Shown here: positions 8,548 to 18,200 of the stretch, one piece after another
How positions within the stretch are numbered: position 1 is the stretch's first letter
Layout of the letters: each line of letters opens with the position of its first letter
Source: Hallerella sp963652365
GTDB taxonomy: Bacteria > Fibrobacterota > Fibrobacteria > Fibrobacterales > Fibrobacteraceae
Reading direction: 5' to 3'
Assembly (NCBI GenBank): GCA_963652365.1
Contig: CAVJTH010000009.1
Span: 1-64,000 of the forward strand
Length of the DNA: 64,000 bases
Program-made: the position numbers and the translations under genes
Notes under the pieces: model-generated
Databases searched by the model: none
What the model was told of the DNA's origin: nothing
What the model saw: only the letters and a program-made list of their open reading frames with translations

Positions 8548-9758
8548 TGCGCCGGCTTTTCTGGGGAATTTTCCTTTGCGCTATTGCGCTTTGCGAAGCG
8601 CGGATCGTTTCGTCGGAAGCCGTGTCGAATGTTTCCGCGGCAGAGGCGGACAGGCAGGCTCTGTCCGGAATCGCGCTCCAGATCCAGGCTCGTGTCGAAA
8701 CGTCTCGCCAGACGGTAAAGAAGGAAGTTTCCGAAAGCGATCGCTCGAAGTTGCAGACCGGATATTCCGAACGGATCGACGTGCATTCCGACGCGGTGCT
8801 GAAAGGCGTGGAATTTCGCCGGGAACGGCTTTCGGATGGACGATGGAAATCGACGGCGTACTTCGATACGGAAAAGGCGACGGAAAGTTCCAGGCGGGAA
8901 CTTCGCCAAATTCAAGAGGACGCGGTGAACCTGAAAGGGAAAATGGAACGTTTCGCGAAACGGGGAAGCCTGGACGATGCGATGCGTACGCTGGAATCCC
9001 TGGAAACGTTGCAGGGAAGGTTTCAAAAGATTCATGCCGAAATCGCCCTCCTTGAACCGCCTGACGAATCGTATCGATTCGGTGTCGATGTCGCCCGCTT
9101 GGCGGAAAGCCTTGCGGATGCCGTTCGGGAATTGAAAATCTCCTTTGCCGAAAAGACGGGAACCGAGCCCCCAGGCGATTCGGGAACGTTTGCTGTCCTT
9201 GTCGAAAATCCCCGGGGTGCCGTTGCGGGAATTTCGGTGTCGGTCGAGATCGACGGAAAAGCGACAGCGACAGGAAAGACGGACCAGACGGGAGTGGCGA
9301 AATTCTCCCTGGACGTTGAAAGACTTTCACCGGGAAACCATGAAATCGTCTTTCGAATCCGATGCCCGAAGTTCAGCCGGGAAAATTCGAATCTCGAACT
9401 GCGTACAAGCTATCGTTCACGGATTCCGACCTGTGCCTGCACGTTCATCTGCACGGAAAATGCGGAAATCTGTGCCGAGTGGCAAGTCCGTCTTTCGAAA
9501 GCGGGCTTTCAGGTCAAGGCGAATGCGAAAGAAATCCGGCTTCGGATATCTATCCAGGATCGGGATGCCTTCGAAGGAGGCAGTCGGCAGATTGTCCGGA
9601 TGAATGTCCAGATGGAGCTCGAAGGAAATTCGGCAAGGTTTTCCAAAATGGTAAAGGGAGTCGGATCTTCGGAATTGCAGGCGCAGAAGAACGCCGTGCA
9701 AAAAGTCAGCCCCGAAGAAATTCGAGCGTCCCTTCTTCCGCTATGCAAAGGAGAGTGA
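8547..9758 (+). CDS. Exported LPP20-like protein
   Basis: A 403-residue exported protein. I start it at the ATG at 8547, which overlaps the upstream stop. A short signal peptide (MRRLFWGIFLCAIALCEA) is followed by a segment like the LPP20 lipoprotein family (AAEADRQALSGIALQIQARV, then ERIDVHSDAVLKGVEF and GRWKSTAYFDTEKA). The middle has helices rich in Glu and Arg. Residues about 210-260 look like a carboxypeptidase-regulatory or Big-type beta sandwich (VLVENPRGAVAGISVSVEID), and a C-terminal module follows (LRISIQDRDAFEGGSRQ). Similar proteins sit in the envelope with the DUF6175 and TPM partners found here. No precise role can be given. Confidence 0.55.
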   Translation: MRRLFWGIFLCAIALCEARIVSSEAVSNVSAAEADRQALSGIALQIQARVETSRQTVKKEVSESDRSKLQTGYSERIDVHSDAVLKGVEFRRERLSDGRWKSTAYFDTEKATESSRRELRQIQEDAVNLKGKMERFAKRGSLDDAMRTLESLETLQGRFQKIHAEIALLEPPDESYRFGVDVARLAESLADAVRELKISFAEKTGTEPPGDSGTFAVLVENPRGAVAGISVSVEIDGKATATGKTDQTGVAKFSLDVERLSPGNHEIVFRIRCPKFSRENSNLELRTSYRSRIPTCACTFICTENAEICAEWQVRLSKAGFQVKANAKEIRLRISIQDRDAFEGGSRQIVRMNVQMELEGNSARFSKMVKGVGSSELQAQKNAVQKVSPEEIRASLLPLCKGE

Positions 9759-9760
9759 AA

Positions 9761-10414
9761 TTGAAATTTTTCCTGTCGGTGTTCCTGTTGCTTGCGCCTT
9801 CCCTGTTCGCGGTTACGCCGGGAACGTTCGTCGAGGACTTTGGAAAGTTTCTTTCGGAAAGCGAAAGAAGCGCCTACTTGGCAATCGCGAAAGAACTGCA
9901 CGAAAAAACGGGATTTTCGCTCTATCTCTACACGTCTGGCGAAAATGTCCGGGAGGCGTCCGCATTTGCCGATTCGCTGTGCCGGGAAAATCTCGAAGAG
10001 GATTCCCTGCGCGCGGTGGTTTTCCTTGACGCTTCGGCGCACAATCGTTCGTTCCGGATTTCTCCGAAAGCGGCGAGGTGGATTTCTCCGGATGTTGCGG
10101 AACGCCTGGCGCAAAAATATCTGTTGCCTGAATTTCGCAAGGAAAACTATGGGCACGGCGTCTTGATGTTTGGAGCGGAACTTTCCAAGACGATCGCTCG
10201 GCTAAACGATGTCCGCTTGCTGTCGCCGATGCCGCGCCCGACAGAAGACGGAATTCCCAAAGCGGCCTGTATCTTGATTTTTATCGTCATCGCCTCGGTT
10301 GTCATCGCGTACGCTTATTTTGTACGCCAAACTTCGCAGGCGAAAAGACGGGGAAAGATCCGTGACTTTGGCGGGTTCCCTCACCAGAGGTTCAATTCCG
10401 GATTCGGAGGCTAA
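9761..10414 (+). CDS. TPM-domain membrane protein (TLP18.3/Psb32/MOLO-1 family)
   Basis: A 217-residue protein with a signal peptide (LKFFLSVFLLLAPSLFAV), a TPM domain over about residues 25-150 (VEDFGKFLSESERSAYLAIA, then EDSLRAVVFLDASAHNRSFRI) and one C-terminal transmembrane helix (AACILIFIVIASVVIAYAYF). TPM domains occur in envelope proteins, some with phosphatase activity. I favour the TTG start at 9761 because AAAGGAG at 9747-9753 is well spaced for it; an ATG at 9743 inside the preceding gene is the alternative. Third gene of the envelope operon. Confidence 0.7.
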   Translation: MKFFLSVFLLLAPSLFAVTPGTFVEDFGKFLSESERSAYLAIAKELHEKTGFSLYLYTSGENVREASAFADSLCRENLEEDSLRAVVFLDASAHNRSFRISPKAARWISPDVAERLAQKYLLPEFRKENYGHGVLMFGAELSKTIARLNDVRLLSPMPRPTEDGIPKAACILIFIVIASVVIAYAYFVRQTSQAKRRGKIRDFGGFPHQRFNSGFGG

Positions 10415-10415
10415 A

Positions 10416-11087
10416 ATGAAAAAGTGCTTGACCTTGCAGGAAATTCTCGACTCGTCCTGGGGCGAAAGATTTCACGAAGCTCTTGAAGGCAAATTGCGGA
10501 GCGCGTTTTTGCACGGGAACTGTCTTTACGAGGGCTTTGACGCGTTGCACGAATCATGGCAAGTCAGCTTTGTCCTGAACGATGTTCGCCCGAGCGATCT
10601 TTTGCGGCTTCATGACCTAAGGCGAAAAATGATGGCGGACAATCTGAAATTTGGCTTTTTCCTTTCCGAAAGCCTTGTGCTGGAGAACCAGATGGATTAC
10701 CCGCTGGAATTCTTGCACATTTCGAGGCGAAACGCGCTTCTGTTCGGCGAACCTCCCCTGGCGGGTTTTGTCCCGGATGATCGTGCCTTGCGCACCGAGT
10801 GCAAGCGGGAACTGCGGAGCCGAAAGCTGCATCTGCTCGGCGAATGGACCAAGGTCCAGGCCGGAATCTCTCCGATGGACTTTTTCATCGAATTGAATTC
10901 GGAAGTCTTGCCGATTTTGTATGGAATCTATTTTGTGAACAAAGGAAGCTACCCGGAAAAGCGCGAAGACGTTTTTGCGGAATTTCCGATGTTTCGGATC
11001 GAGGAACCGGCGTTGGACTTTAAGCAGAACGTGGAACGCGCCGATGCCTGCCTCGCGGCGATGGATCAGTTGGCTTCTTCGCTCTGA
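10416..11087 (+). CDS. Conserved hypothetical protein
   Basis: A 223-residue soluble protein with no signal peptide and no family I recognise with certainty. The start ATG is one base after the upstream stop and has a GGAGG site. The pattern SAFLHGNCLYEGFDAL, then WQVSFVLNDVRPSDLLRLHD, is reminiscent of a nucleotidyltransferase-like fold with helical C-terminus, but the acidic catalytic triad is not obvious. It is last in the envelope operon, so it may act with the TPM and LPP20-like proteins. Its 3' end overlaps the convergent NAD(P)HX dehydratase gene by 22 bases. Confidence 0.55.
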   Translation: MKKCLTLQEILDSSWGERFHEALEGKLRSAFLHGNCLYEGFDALHESWQVSFVLNDVRPSDLLRLHDLRRKMMADNLKFGFFLSESLVLENQMDYPLEFLHISRRNALLFGEPPLAGFVPDDRALRTECKRELRSRKLHLLGEWTKVQAGISPMDFFIELNSEVLPILYGIYFVNKGSYPEKREDVFAEFPMFRIEEPALDFKQNVERADACLAAMDQLASSL

Positions 11088-11932
11088 ATTTTCCTGATTG
11101 CCTGCGGAACATAGCGCGGCAAGTCCGAAGCGAGCACGCCGTATCTCGAAAGTTCCGCGGAGGCGATTTCTCCGGCGATGCCGTGAATTCTCGTTCCGAG
11201 AGTTGCCGCTTCGAACGGTTCCATCCCTTGCGCCAGAAGTCCGGCGATGATTCCCGTGAGGCAGTCGCCCGAACCCGCCTTGGCGAGTGCGGAATTTCCG
11301 CTTTCGTCAACGAGAAAGTCGTTCCCGTTCGCGATGACGGTACGATGCCCCTTGAGGAGAACGATCGCCTGGAATCTCCGGGAGGCTTCCCGCGCGGCGT
11401 CGATGCGGTCTTTCTGGATGCTTTCGATGTCGGTGTGCAACAGGCGGGAAAGTTCCCCGGGGTGCGGCGTCATGACAGCCAGACCGCCGAATCGAAAAGT
11501 TTCGCTGGAACGGGAAATCGCGTTGAGCGCGTCGGCATCGAGTACGCAGGGCCTCTTTCGCTCGGCAAGGAGACGGAGAATCGGGTTGACGGTTTCCGCC
11601 AGGTCGCCGAGGGAGACTCCGATGGCGGAAATCCCGCAGCCGAAGGAACAGACAGTCGAAGGCTTCAAGGCGCTTTCGATGACGGAAACGGCTTCCCGGG
11701 AAAGAACCGGCCCGGTCTGCGGCAGCGGCAGGAAAACGGCATCGGGCATCTGGGCGGCGACCGCGTCGATGACGGGGGAAATTGCGGCGAGCGTGACGTA
11801 CCCGGCTCCGACACGAAGCGCCGACACCGATGACAGGTAGGCCGCTCCTCGATAGTTCATGGACCCGGCGATGTTCAGGACGCTGCCGAATGTCGCCTTG
11901 CTGGAATCTTCTGGCCGAAAGGGGAGCTTCAT
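11066..11932 (-). CDS. ADP/ATP-dependent NAD(P)H-hydrate dehydratase
   Basis: A 288-residue ribokinase-like enzyme that repairs NADHX and NADPHX, the hydrated damaged forms of the cofactors. It has the family signatures GSVLNIAGSMNYRGAAYLSS near the N-terminus, the nucleotide-binding VMTPHPGELSRLL, and NSALAKAGSGDCLTGIIAGL containing the catalytic GSGD. Only the dehydratase domain is present; the epimerase half often fused to it (NnrE) is absent. The start is the ATG at 11932, which overlaps the ispD stop (ATGA). Cotranscribed with ispD and the FISUMP lipoprotein. Confidence 0.88.
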   Translation of the reverse strand: MKLPFRPEDSSKATFGSVLNIAGSMNYRGAAYLSSVSALRVGAGYVTLAAISPVIDAVAAQMPDAVFLPLPQTGPVLSREAVSVIESALKPSTVCSFGCGISAIGVSLGDLAETVNPILRLLAERKRPCVLDADALNAISRSSETFRFGGLAVMTPHPGELSRLLHTDIESIQKDRIDAAREASRRFQAIVLLKGHRTVIANGNDFLVDESGNSALAKAGSGDCLTGIIAGLLAQGMEPFEAATLGTRIHGIAGEIASAELSRYGVLASDLPRYVPQAIRKIQSEEAN

Positions 11933-12645
11933 CGTTCGCCGTTTTCCGCGGGAAAATTTTCGAGAAGGAGACGAAAGCGCTTTAGATCGTCGGGCGTCGT
12001 GAGCTTGTCGTTTCGCGAATTTCCCGGTACGATATAGACCGGTTCGCCGAAATGTTCCAGAATGGACGCCTCGTCTGTCGGCAGAAAGTCCAGCGGATGC
12101 TCGTCGATTTTTCGGTAGAGCTTCTTGAACGTATCGACCCGAGCCGCCTGGGGCGTTTGGGCCAGATAGACGTTTTCGCGGGGAACGGTCTGCTCGACTT
12201 TTCCCGACTTGACGATCTTGACTGTATCGACCGCCGGGCAGGCGACCAGGCACGAACCTTTCGCCTCGAGCGTTTCCATGACTTGCCGAATCAGACTTTG
12301 CGAAACAAGAGGGCGCGCGACATCGTGCACCAGGGCGAAATCGATTCCCTCCGACAGGGCTTCGATCCCGTTTCGCACGGATTCCCAGCGTTCCTTTCCG
12401 CCGATGACGATCTTCAGCTTGCGCGCAAGGCGAAAGTCCTGCAGCTCCTTTTCGAAATGGGCTTTCCAGTCTGCGGGAACGGCGAGAACCACTTCCGCGA
12501 TTTCTTCCATTTGCGCAAAGGTTTCGAGCGCATAGCGGTAAACGGGTTTGCCGTCGAGCGGCAGAAGCTGCTTGGGAATCTTCGACCCCATCCGCTTTCC
12601 GAGACCGCCGGCGGGAAGAATTGCCGAAAAGCTTGGAGTTCGCAT
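11929..12645 (-). CDS. ispD: 2-C-methyl-D-erythritol 4-phosphate cytidylyltransferase
   Basis: IspD, 238 residues, third step of the MEP isoprenoid pathway: it joins MEP to CTP to form CDP-ME. The nucleotide-binding N-terminus AILPAGGLGKRMGSKIPKQ is canonical, followed by ERWESVRNGI, ALVHDVARPLVSQSLI, and LAQTPQAARVDTFKKLY. The ATG at 12645 is preceded by AGGA; an in-frame ATG at 12657 lies inside the upstream gene and is an alternative. The later pathway gene dxr is also in the window but elsewhere, at 47608. Confidence 0.94.
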   Translation of the reverse strand: MRTPSFSAILPAGGLGKRMGSKIPKQLLPLDGKPVYRYALETFAQMEEIAEVVLAVPADWKAHFEKELQDFRLARKLKIVIGGKERWESVRNGIEALSEGIDFALVHDVARPLVSQSLIRQVMETLEAKGSCLVACPAVDTVKIVKSGKVEQTVPRENVYLAQTPQAARVDTFKKLYRKIDEHPLDFLPTDEASILEHFGEPVYIVPGNSRNDKLTTPDDLKRFRLLLENFPAENGER

Positions 12646-12646
12646 C

Positions 12647-13570
12647 TTACTTGACATCCTGTACGCATCGCACGGCGTATCCAGCCGACTTGAAATTGTA
12701 GTAGCGGTAGCTCTCCGGGGAATCATAGCCTAGACTGCGGTAGTAGGCCGTACTTTCGTCCCGTTCCGTTGCCGTCCAGAAGTAGGCGTGATGCCCGAAA
12801 TACATGAAATTGCCTTCATAGACGATTCCCGAAGGGAGAGCGCGAAACAGGACGCTGTCCGTGCCGTTTCCGGGAACTTCGCCGTCGCTTGCCCAGCCGT
12901 TTTTCGCTTTGAGCTTTTTGCCGGCTTCTTCGCCCAGGGACTCGATCATGGCGGTCCATTCGGCATCTGTCGGGAGCCTCCAGCCGTCCGAGCAGATCTT
13001 GACGGCGGTGTTGAAATCATAGAGCCGGCCAAATTTCTTGCAGTTCGAATTCTTTTTGTCGTAGCAGTACGAACCGCTCGGTGTCGGAATGTTGGCGTTC
13101 CTTGTCATCCAGCGCAGGTTTCCAATCACCGTGCCGGGAACGTTCGAAAGGCATGGACGGAACTTGGCGACGATCCGCGCGGAATCCGCAGGCATGGTGA
13201 ACGCGGCGGAATCTTCCGAGAAAATCGCGAGAAGCTTTTCGTAGCGTTTGGGAATCACCTCGAACCGGTCTGGGCATTGACCCTCTTCGGGAGCTTTTTG
13301 CCCGATCGCGACCGTTTCACCGGCGCGGTATTCGCCCGACCCGCTGGCGTTCTTGACGGACAGCGAAAATTTCTCTTGCGACGAAGAGCTTTGCGTAGCG
13401 CCGCTCGAAAGGATTTCCGCATGCGCTCTGGAATCTTCTGCGCTGGAACCGGCAGAAAATAGCGAAACGGAGGAACTGGAAGGAAAATCCTTCGGGATGT
13501 CTTTTTCGGTTTTCTGTTCGGAACAGGAAACCAAAAAAAGAAAGGCCCAAATCGTGAGAAAAAATGGCAT
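12647..13570 (-). CDS. FISUMP-domain lipoprotein (Fibrobacter succinogenes major paralogous domain)
   Basis: A 307-residue lipoprotein. The signal MPFFLTIWAFLFLVSC ends in a lipobox Cys at residue 16, then there is a Ser-rich spacer (PSSSSVSL, ATQSSSSQEK). A small repeat-like segment ends with AAFTMPADSARIVAKF. The C-terminal 160 residues match the FISUMP domain: VIGNLRWMTRNANIPT, GRLYDFNTAVKICSDGWRLP, and YFWTATERDES ... AYYRSLGYD, ending RCVQD. This domain is present in many copies in Fibrobacter genomes and is a strong taxonomic marker. It is probably on the cell surface; the ligand is unknown. Start ATG has AAGGA at a good distance. Confidence 0.88.
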   Translation of the reverse strand: MPFFLTIWAFLFLVSCSEQKTEKDIPKDFPSSSSVSLFSAGSSAEDSRAHAEILSSGATQSSSSQEKFSLSVKNASGSGEYRAGETVAIGQKAPEEGQCPDRFEVIPKRYEKLLAIFSEDSAAFTMPADSARIVAKFRPCLSNVPGTVIGNLRWMTRNANIPTPSGSYCYDKKNSNCKKFGRLYDFNTAVKICSDGWRLPTDAEWTAMIESLGEEAGKKLKAKNGWASDGEVPGNGTDSVLFRALPSGIVYEGNFMYFGHHAYFWTATERDESTAYYRSLGYDSPESYRYYNFKSAGYAVRCVQDVK

Positions 13571-13611
13571 GCGCGATTCCTTGCTTTGTCGAAAAATAAT
13601 AATTTCGTCGC

Positions 13612-14427
13612 ATGAATACGACTGGACTCGTGCTCGGTTCGGGGCATATCGGGAAAATTCACGCACAGCGCCTGGAAAGCCTCGGCGTGAAGTGTCTCTG
13701 TGTCGATGGAAAGGAGCGTTGTCTGGAGATGCTCCGAAAACCGAAAATCGACGCGTTCGACTTTGTCCTGATCGCTACGCCGGCGAGTTCCCATTTCGAA
13801 TACGCGAAGCGCGCTCTGGAATTGGGGGCAAGTGTCTTTGTCGAAAAGCCGCTGGCGACGACGACTGCCGATGCGAAAGCCCTGGTGTCCCTTGCGAAAT
13901 CCAGGGAAAGGCTTCTGTTTGTCGGGCATAGCGAACGCTTCAATCCGGCGTTCGAACGCTTTCGAAAGACGCTGTGTTCGGAAGTGGCGCGCGGAACTCT
14001 GCAATCGATCGATTTTGTCCGGCACAACGGGAATTCTCTTCGCGGTAGGGATGTCTCGGCGGCTCTCGATATCGGCGTCCACGATTTCGAACTGTTCGGC
14101 GAGCTGAAACGGATCGCTCCGAACGTCTCGTGGAAAGATGTCGCGGTGAATTTCGACTTTTCCCGGGACGCCGCTTGCGAGGAACGATTCATCCGGGCGA
14201 GATTTGCGCGTGGGGACGGAACGGAGTTCCTGTGCAAGGAAAGAATGGACGCTCCGCTTGTTCCCGGAGAGCTCGATCCGATAGGAAAGGAACAGGCGGA
14301 ATTCCTGAATCTGCTCGCGTTGCCTCCGAAGGTGCGCATGGAGAAGATGAGGCATGCGCTGGAATGCGCGCTCCTTGCGGTCGAAATGGCGGAAGGCTAT
14401 CCGGCGAGTCCGAACAGCGCGAAGTAG
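13612..14427 (+). CDS. Gfo/Idh/MocA-family oxidoreductase
   Basis: A 271-residue NAD(P)-dependent sugar-type dehydrogenase. The Rossmann motif is GLVLGSGHIGKIHAQRLESL at the N-terminus, and the family EKP motif is in VFVEKPLATTTADAK. The C-terminal half is somewhat short for the family (usually about 330-350 residues). The substrate is not identifiable. It runs opposite to the FISUMP gene from a 41-base divergent gap. Its 3' end overlaps the convergent prepilin peptidase gene by 31 bases. Confidence 0.82.
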   Translation: MNTTGLVLGSGHIGKIHAQRLESLGVKCLCVDGKERCLEMLRKPKIDAFDFVLIATPASSHFEYAKRALELGASVFVEKPLATTTADAKALVSLAKSRERLLFVGHSERFNPAFERFRKTLCSEVARGTLQSIDFVRHNGNSLRGRDVSAALDIGVHDFELFGELKRIAPNVSWKDVAVNFDFSRDAACEERFIRARFARGDGTEFLCKERMDAPLVPGELDPIGKEQAEFLNLLALPPKVRMEKMRHALECALLAVEMAEGYPASPNSAK

Positions 14428-15215
14428 TGCGCAAAGAAGAAGTCGCCAAACCGATAGACGATCGGGGCCGCAATCATGAGGAACGGTCCAAACGGAATTT
14501 CCTGGCTCTTTTCCCTTTTGAGCATCCGGTAGGGAACCATGACGAGAATTCCGAGAAACGAGGCGAACACGAGAACGGCGAACGCCTTGCCGAATCCCAT
14601 GAACGCTCCGAATCCCGCGATGAGCTTCACGTCGCCAAGCCCCATCGCGTCGCGCTTGAGAATCTTCCCGGCGACAAAGCCGATGAGGTAAAGGCCTCCC
14701 CCGGCAAAGAGCGCGCCCAGAAGGCTCTGGAATGGGGAAATCCCGCCCGGAAAGAAGGCGAGCAGAAATCCGACGACGATTCCCCCGACGCTTATCGAAT
14801 CCGGGATGAGCCTGTGCCTGCAATCGATGGCGACGACCGGGTAGATGCCCAGAAGAAGCCAGAAAAGCGCGAAGGATTCCGCCCAGTGTTCGACGGGAGC
14901 GGTCCATGAAAAGGGAAAGTTCGCAAGCAGAAGCGCAAAGGCGCCGACGATTCCCGAAAAGGCTTCGCCCAGGGGATACCGGATGCTTATCGGCTGGTGG
15001 CAACAGGCGCTTTTTCCGCGAAGGACAAGCCAGCCGATGACGGGGAGATTGTACCAGATTGGAATATGCTTCTTGCAGTGCGGGCAAAACGACGGCGGCG
15101 ACAGGAGAGAAATTCCGCGAGGCATCCGATAGACGATGACGTTGTAGAAGCTTCCGACGCACGCGCCGAGGATAGCGAACAGGATTGCGGCATACCAGAC
15201 AGGAATTTCTTGCAT
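14397..15215 (-). CDS. pilD: Prepilin peptidase / methyltransferase (A24 family)
   Basis: A 272-residue polytopic membrane protease that cleaves the leader of type IV prepilins or pseudopilins and methylates the new N-terminus. The N-terminal domain starts GACVGSFYNVIVYRMPRG with a cytoplasmic CPHC pair. Catalytic Asp residues lie in VVAIDCRHRLIPDS and GLGDVKLIAGFGAFMG. The second cysteine pair of the zinc-binding loop is unusual: the usual CxxC aligns with SACC. No pilus genes are adjacent, so the partners lie elsewhere in the genome. Confidence 0.9.
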   Translation of the reverse strand: MQEIPVWYAAILFAILGACVGSFYNVIVYRMPRGISLLSPPSFCPHCKKHIPIWYNLPVIGWLVLRGKSACCHQPISIRYPLGEAFSGIVGAFALLLANFPFSWTAPVEHWAESFALFWLLLGIYPVVAIDCRHRLIPDSISVGGIVVGFLLAFFPGGISPFQSLLGALFAGGGLYLIGFVAGKILKRDAMGLGDVKLIAGFGAFMGFGKAFAVLVFASFLGILVMVPYRMLKREKSQEIPFGPFLMIAAPIVYRFGDFFFAHYFALFGLAG

Positions 15216-15289
15216 ATTCTAAAGATAGTTTTGAAAATCGGGATTTAGAATTTAATTTTAGCATGGAAGTCGTCTTTTCAGGAAACCGT

Positions 15290-18200
15290 ATGAAAAAACA
15301 TGTGATTCTCTTTGCTCTGCTCTTGCTGCTTTTTGTCGGCTGTTCGCGCGAGTCCGACATTCGGGTAAACGGCTCCTTGCGGAACAACCATTCCGTCGTC
15401 TTCGCCTTTACCGAACGGCCCGACAGCGTCGAAAGCTTTGTGGATTCCGTCTCGGCGCTGGATTCCGTCTATACCTTCGACACGCTCACGGTGACGGTGC
15501 ACGATTCCGTCTATCTGATGGGGTTTCTCAAGTACAACGCGAACAAGGTCTTGCGCTATGCCTGGAAGATGGGAGACCGGGATACGCTCCTGAGCGGGAC
15601 GAACGGCGGGCTCTTTCCGTATGCCTATGATTCCGCGGGAGTCTATTCGCCTCTCTTTATCGCAGTCGATGGGGCGAACGCCCGGGATACGGCGGGTCGC
15701 GGACAGTTTATCCGGGTAATCGATACGCCGCCCGACATTTCCGTCGCGGAAGATACGCTCTGGGTACGCGGCGAGCGCGATGCGAACGTTTCGTTCTTTG
15801 CGACCGATTCGTTTGGAACGATCGATAGCGCCTTTATCGTCCTGCTTTCCGAAAAGAATGCCGCCGTGGAAACCTTCAAGGCGTCTCCCGCTGCGGATTC
15901 GGGAGTCTTTACGGCGACTGTCAAGTTCAAGAGCGCAAAGCCTCACCTGGATGCGAACAACGAAATTCGCTATGCCTACGGCGCAAGGGACGAGGACGGA
16001 AACGTTTCGACGGATACCGCGGTGCTGCATTTCAACAAGCTCCCGACGATAAGGCTCTTGCAGCCGGATTCCGCAAGTCGCCAGAGTATCTACGTCTCCC
16101 GATTCGCTTTCTACTATGCCGGCTCCGACGAGGACAATCCGACGGATCTGCGCTATTCGATTCGCGTGGGAAAAAGCCCGGACAATGCGGGTTCCGCGCC
16201 TGTCTTGACCGATGCGAATCTCGTTGCGTCGAACATCAAGGAAAAGAGCTGGGAAGCGATTACCGATTCCGTCTGGAACATGGACAGTAATCTGAAAGGT
16301 CGTCTCTATTGGCAGGTTTCCGTGACGGACGGCCTGGATACGGCGACATCCCCGACCTGGAATTTCTTCTTCGGCGACTTGAACGCGACGACGGGAACCC
16401 TCTACGGCTATGCGAAGTTCCAGGGGCGCACGGCGCATAACGGCATCCAGATCGTGATGGAAAACCTGGAAAACCAGAACTATACGTTCTCGCATACAAA
16501 CGAAAAGGGCTATTTCAGCGTGAAAATCGATCCGGGAACCTATCGGATATACGCCCGCGATACGACGGGATTCGGTTACAAGCGCATGATTCTCGACAGC
16601 CAATATGTGGAAATGGGCGACGAAAGGCTCGTCGCGACAATGCTTCTTCAGGATTCGATGGCTCCGAAAATCCGCATCGACAGCTACGACACGCTGCTCA
16701 CGGCTCGGAGCGTCCGCTTTGCGGGAAGCCTTTCGGATTCGGGTTCGCAAATCGCGAAGGCGAACGCCTGGCTTGACGGCAAGGACGTTTCGCTTTCCGT
16801 GCTCAAGGTGAACGAATGGGCGATGAATCTTGACGATCTGACGGACGGGATGCACGATTTTCGGTTCGTGGTTCTCGACAGCGCGCAAAACGTATCGGAC
16901 ACGGCGAAGATTTCGTTCCGCGTCAAGGCGTCGTCGATCGACCTGAAAGTCAATGGCCAGGCGACTTCGATGATTTCTGAAGAGGGAAGTTTCCTCTTCG
17001 AAGCCTCTGTCGGGAACGTGAGACCCTTGCCGGATTCCGTATCCTGGATTTGTACGATCGAAGGCAAGCAGTTTACGGTTCCGCGATCTCCGGTGGGCAC
17101 GGACAGTATTGCGAAAATGACCATTTCCGCCTCGGACGTGATGGCTAGCGGTGCCGTTCCCGGAAATCTCTACACGATGCGGGCTTCGGTCTTGAACGGA
17201 ACGGTCGTGGATAGCGTCCGCTTTGGATTCCTGGGCGAAAACCCGAACGTCTATTTTCTGACGCCGAAGCGCGATACCTCGGTTTCCATGAACGATCCGC
17301 TTTTCTTTAGCGTCGAATCCTTCCCGGGTGCGGACGCGACAATCCGGTCGATAGCCTGGAACTGCGCCTCGACGCTTTCGGATGGCCTTGCGTGTCCGAG
17401 CGCGTCCGCGAATTCCGCGACTCTCGCCTGGAAGAGTGTCGGCGACAAGAAAGTCGTCGTCACGCTGACCGATTCCGAAAACAGGACGGCTAGGGATTCG
17501 ATGATCGTGCGTGTCGTTTCGGATCCGCCGAGCGTATCTGTCAAGACCGATGCCGATACGGTTCGGCAGAAAATCAACGCCAAGCTGAAATATGCCGTTT
17601 CGGCGTCCGACAAGTTCGGCACGGTAAACTCCCTGGAGTGGGGATGTGGAACGAATGCGGCAAAGATCGCGTTCGATTCTTCGGCAAGCATCCAGCCGGG
17701 CAAGACCGTTTCCGCGCAGATAAGCGTTTCTCTCCCGAAAGAGGAGACGGACGCCTACAAGTGCATTGTCCGGGCTACGGACGATGACGGCGAACAGGGT
17801 TTCGATACGCTGTATTTCCGGGCCGTTCTGGACAGGCCTTCCATTACGCTCTTCACTTCGACTGCCGACGTGAAGATCAATTCCTCGGTTCGCTTTGCCG
17901 GTTCCGCGGTCGATACGCTCGGGTCGATCGTGAAATACGAAATGTATTGCGGGACGAACGTGAAGAGCCCGTCGTGGATTTCGATTTCGAAGCCCGATAC
18001 GACGTTGAAGATGCCTTCTTCCGCCTGTACGTGGTACTGTGTCATGCGGGTGACGGACGATGACGACCTGACCGCGATGGATACGGCGACTTACAACGTT
18101 CTCCTGGATCCGCCGACGGTAAGTGTCAGCGAGGATACGCTCACGGTGAGCATCCGGGATACGGTCACGCTCGACGCGATCGCGAACGACAGGCTGGGTT

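Noticed and set aside
13255..15387. A 710-codon minus-strand frame across the oxidoreductase and prepilin peptidase
   Set aside because: It cuts across three supported genes and lacks any recognisable protein pattern.
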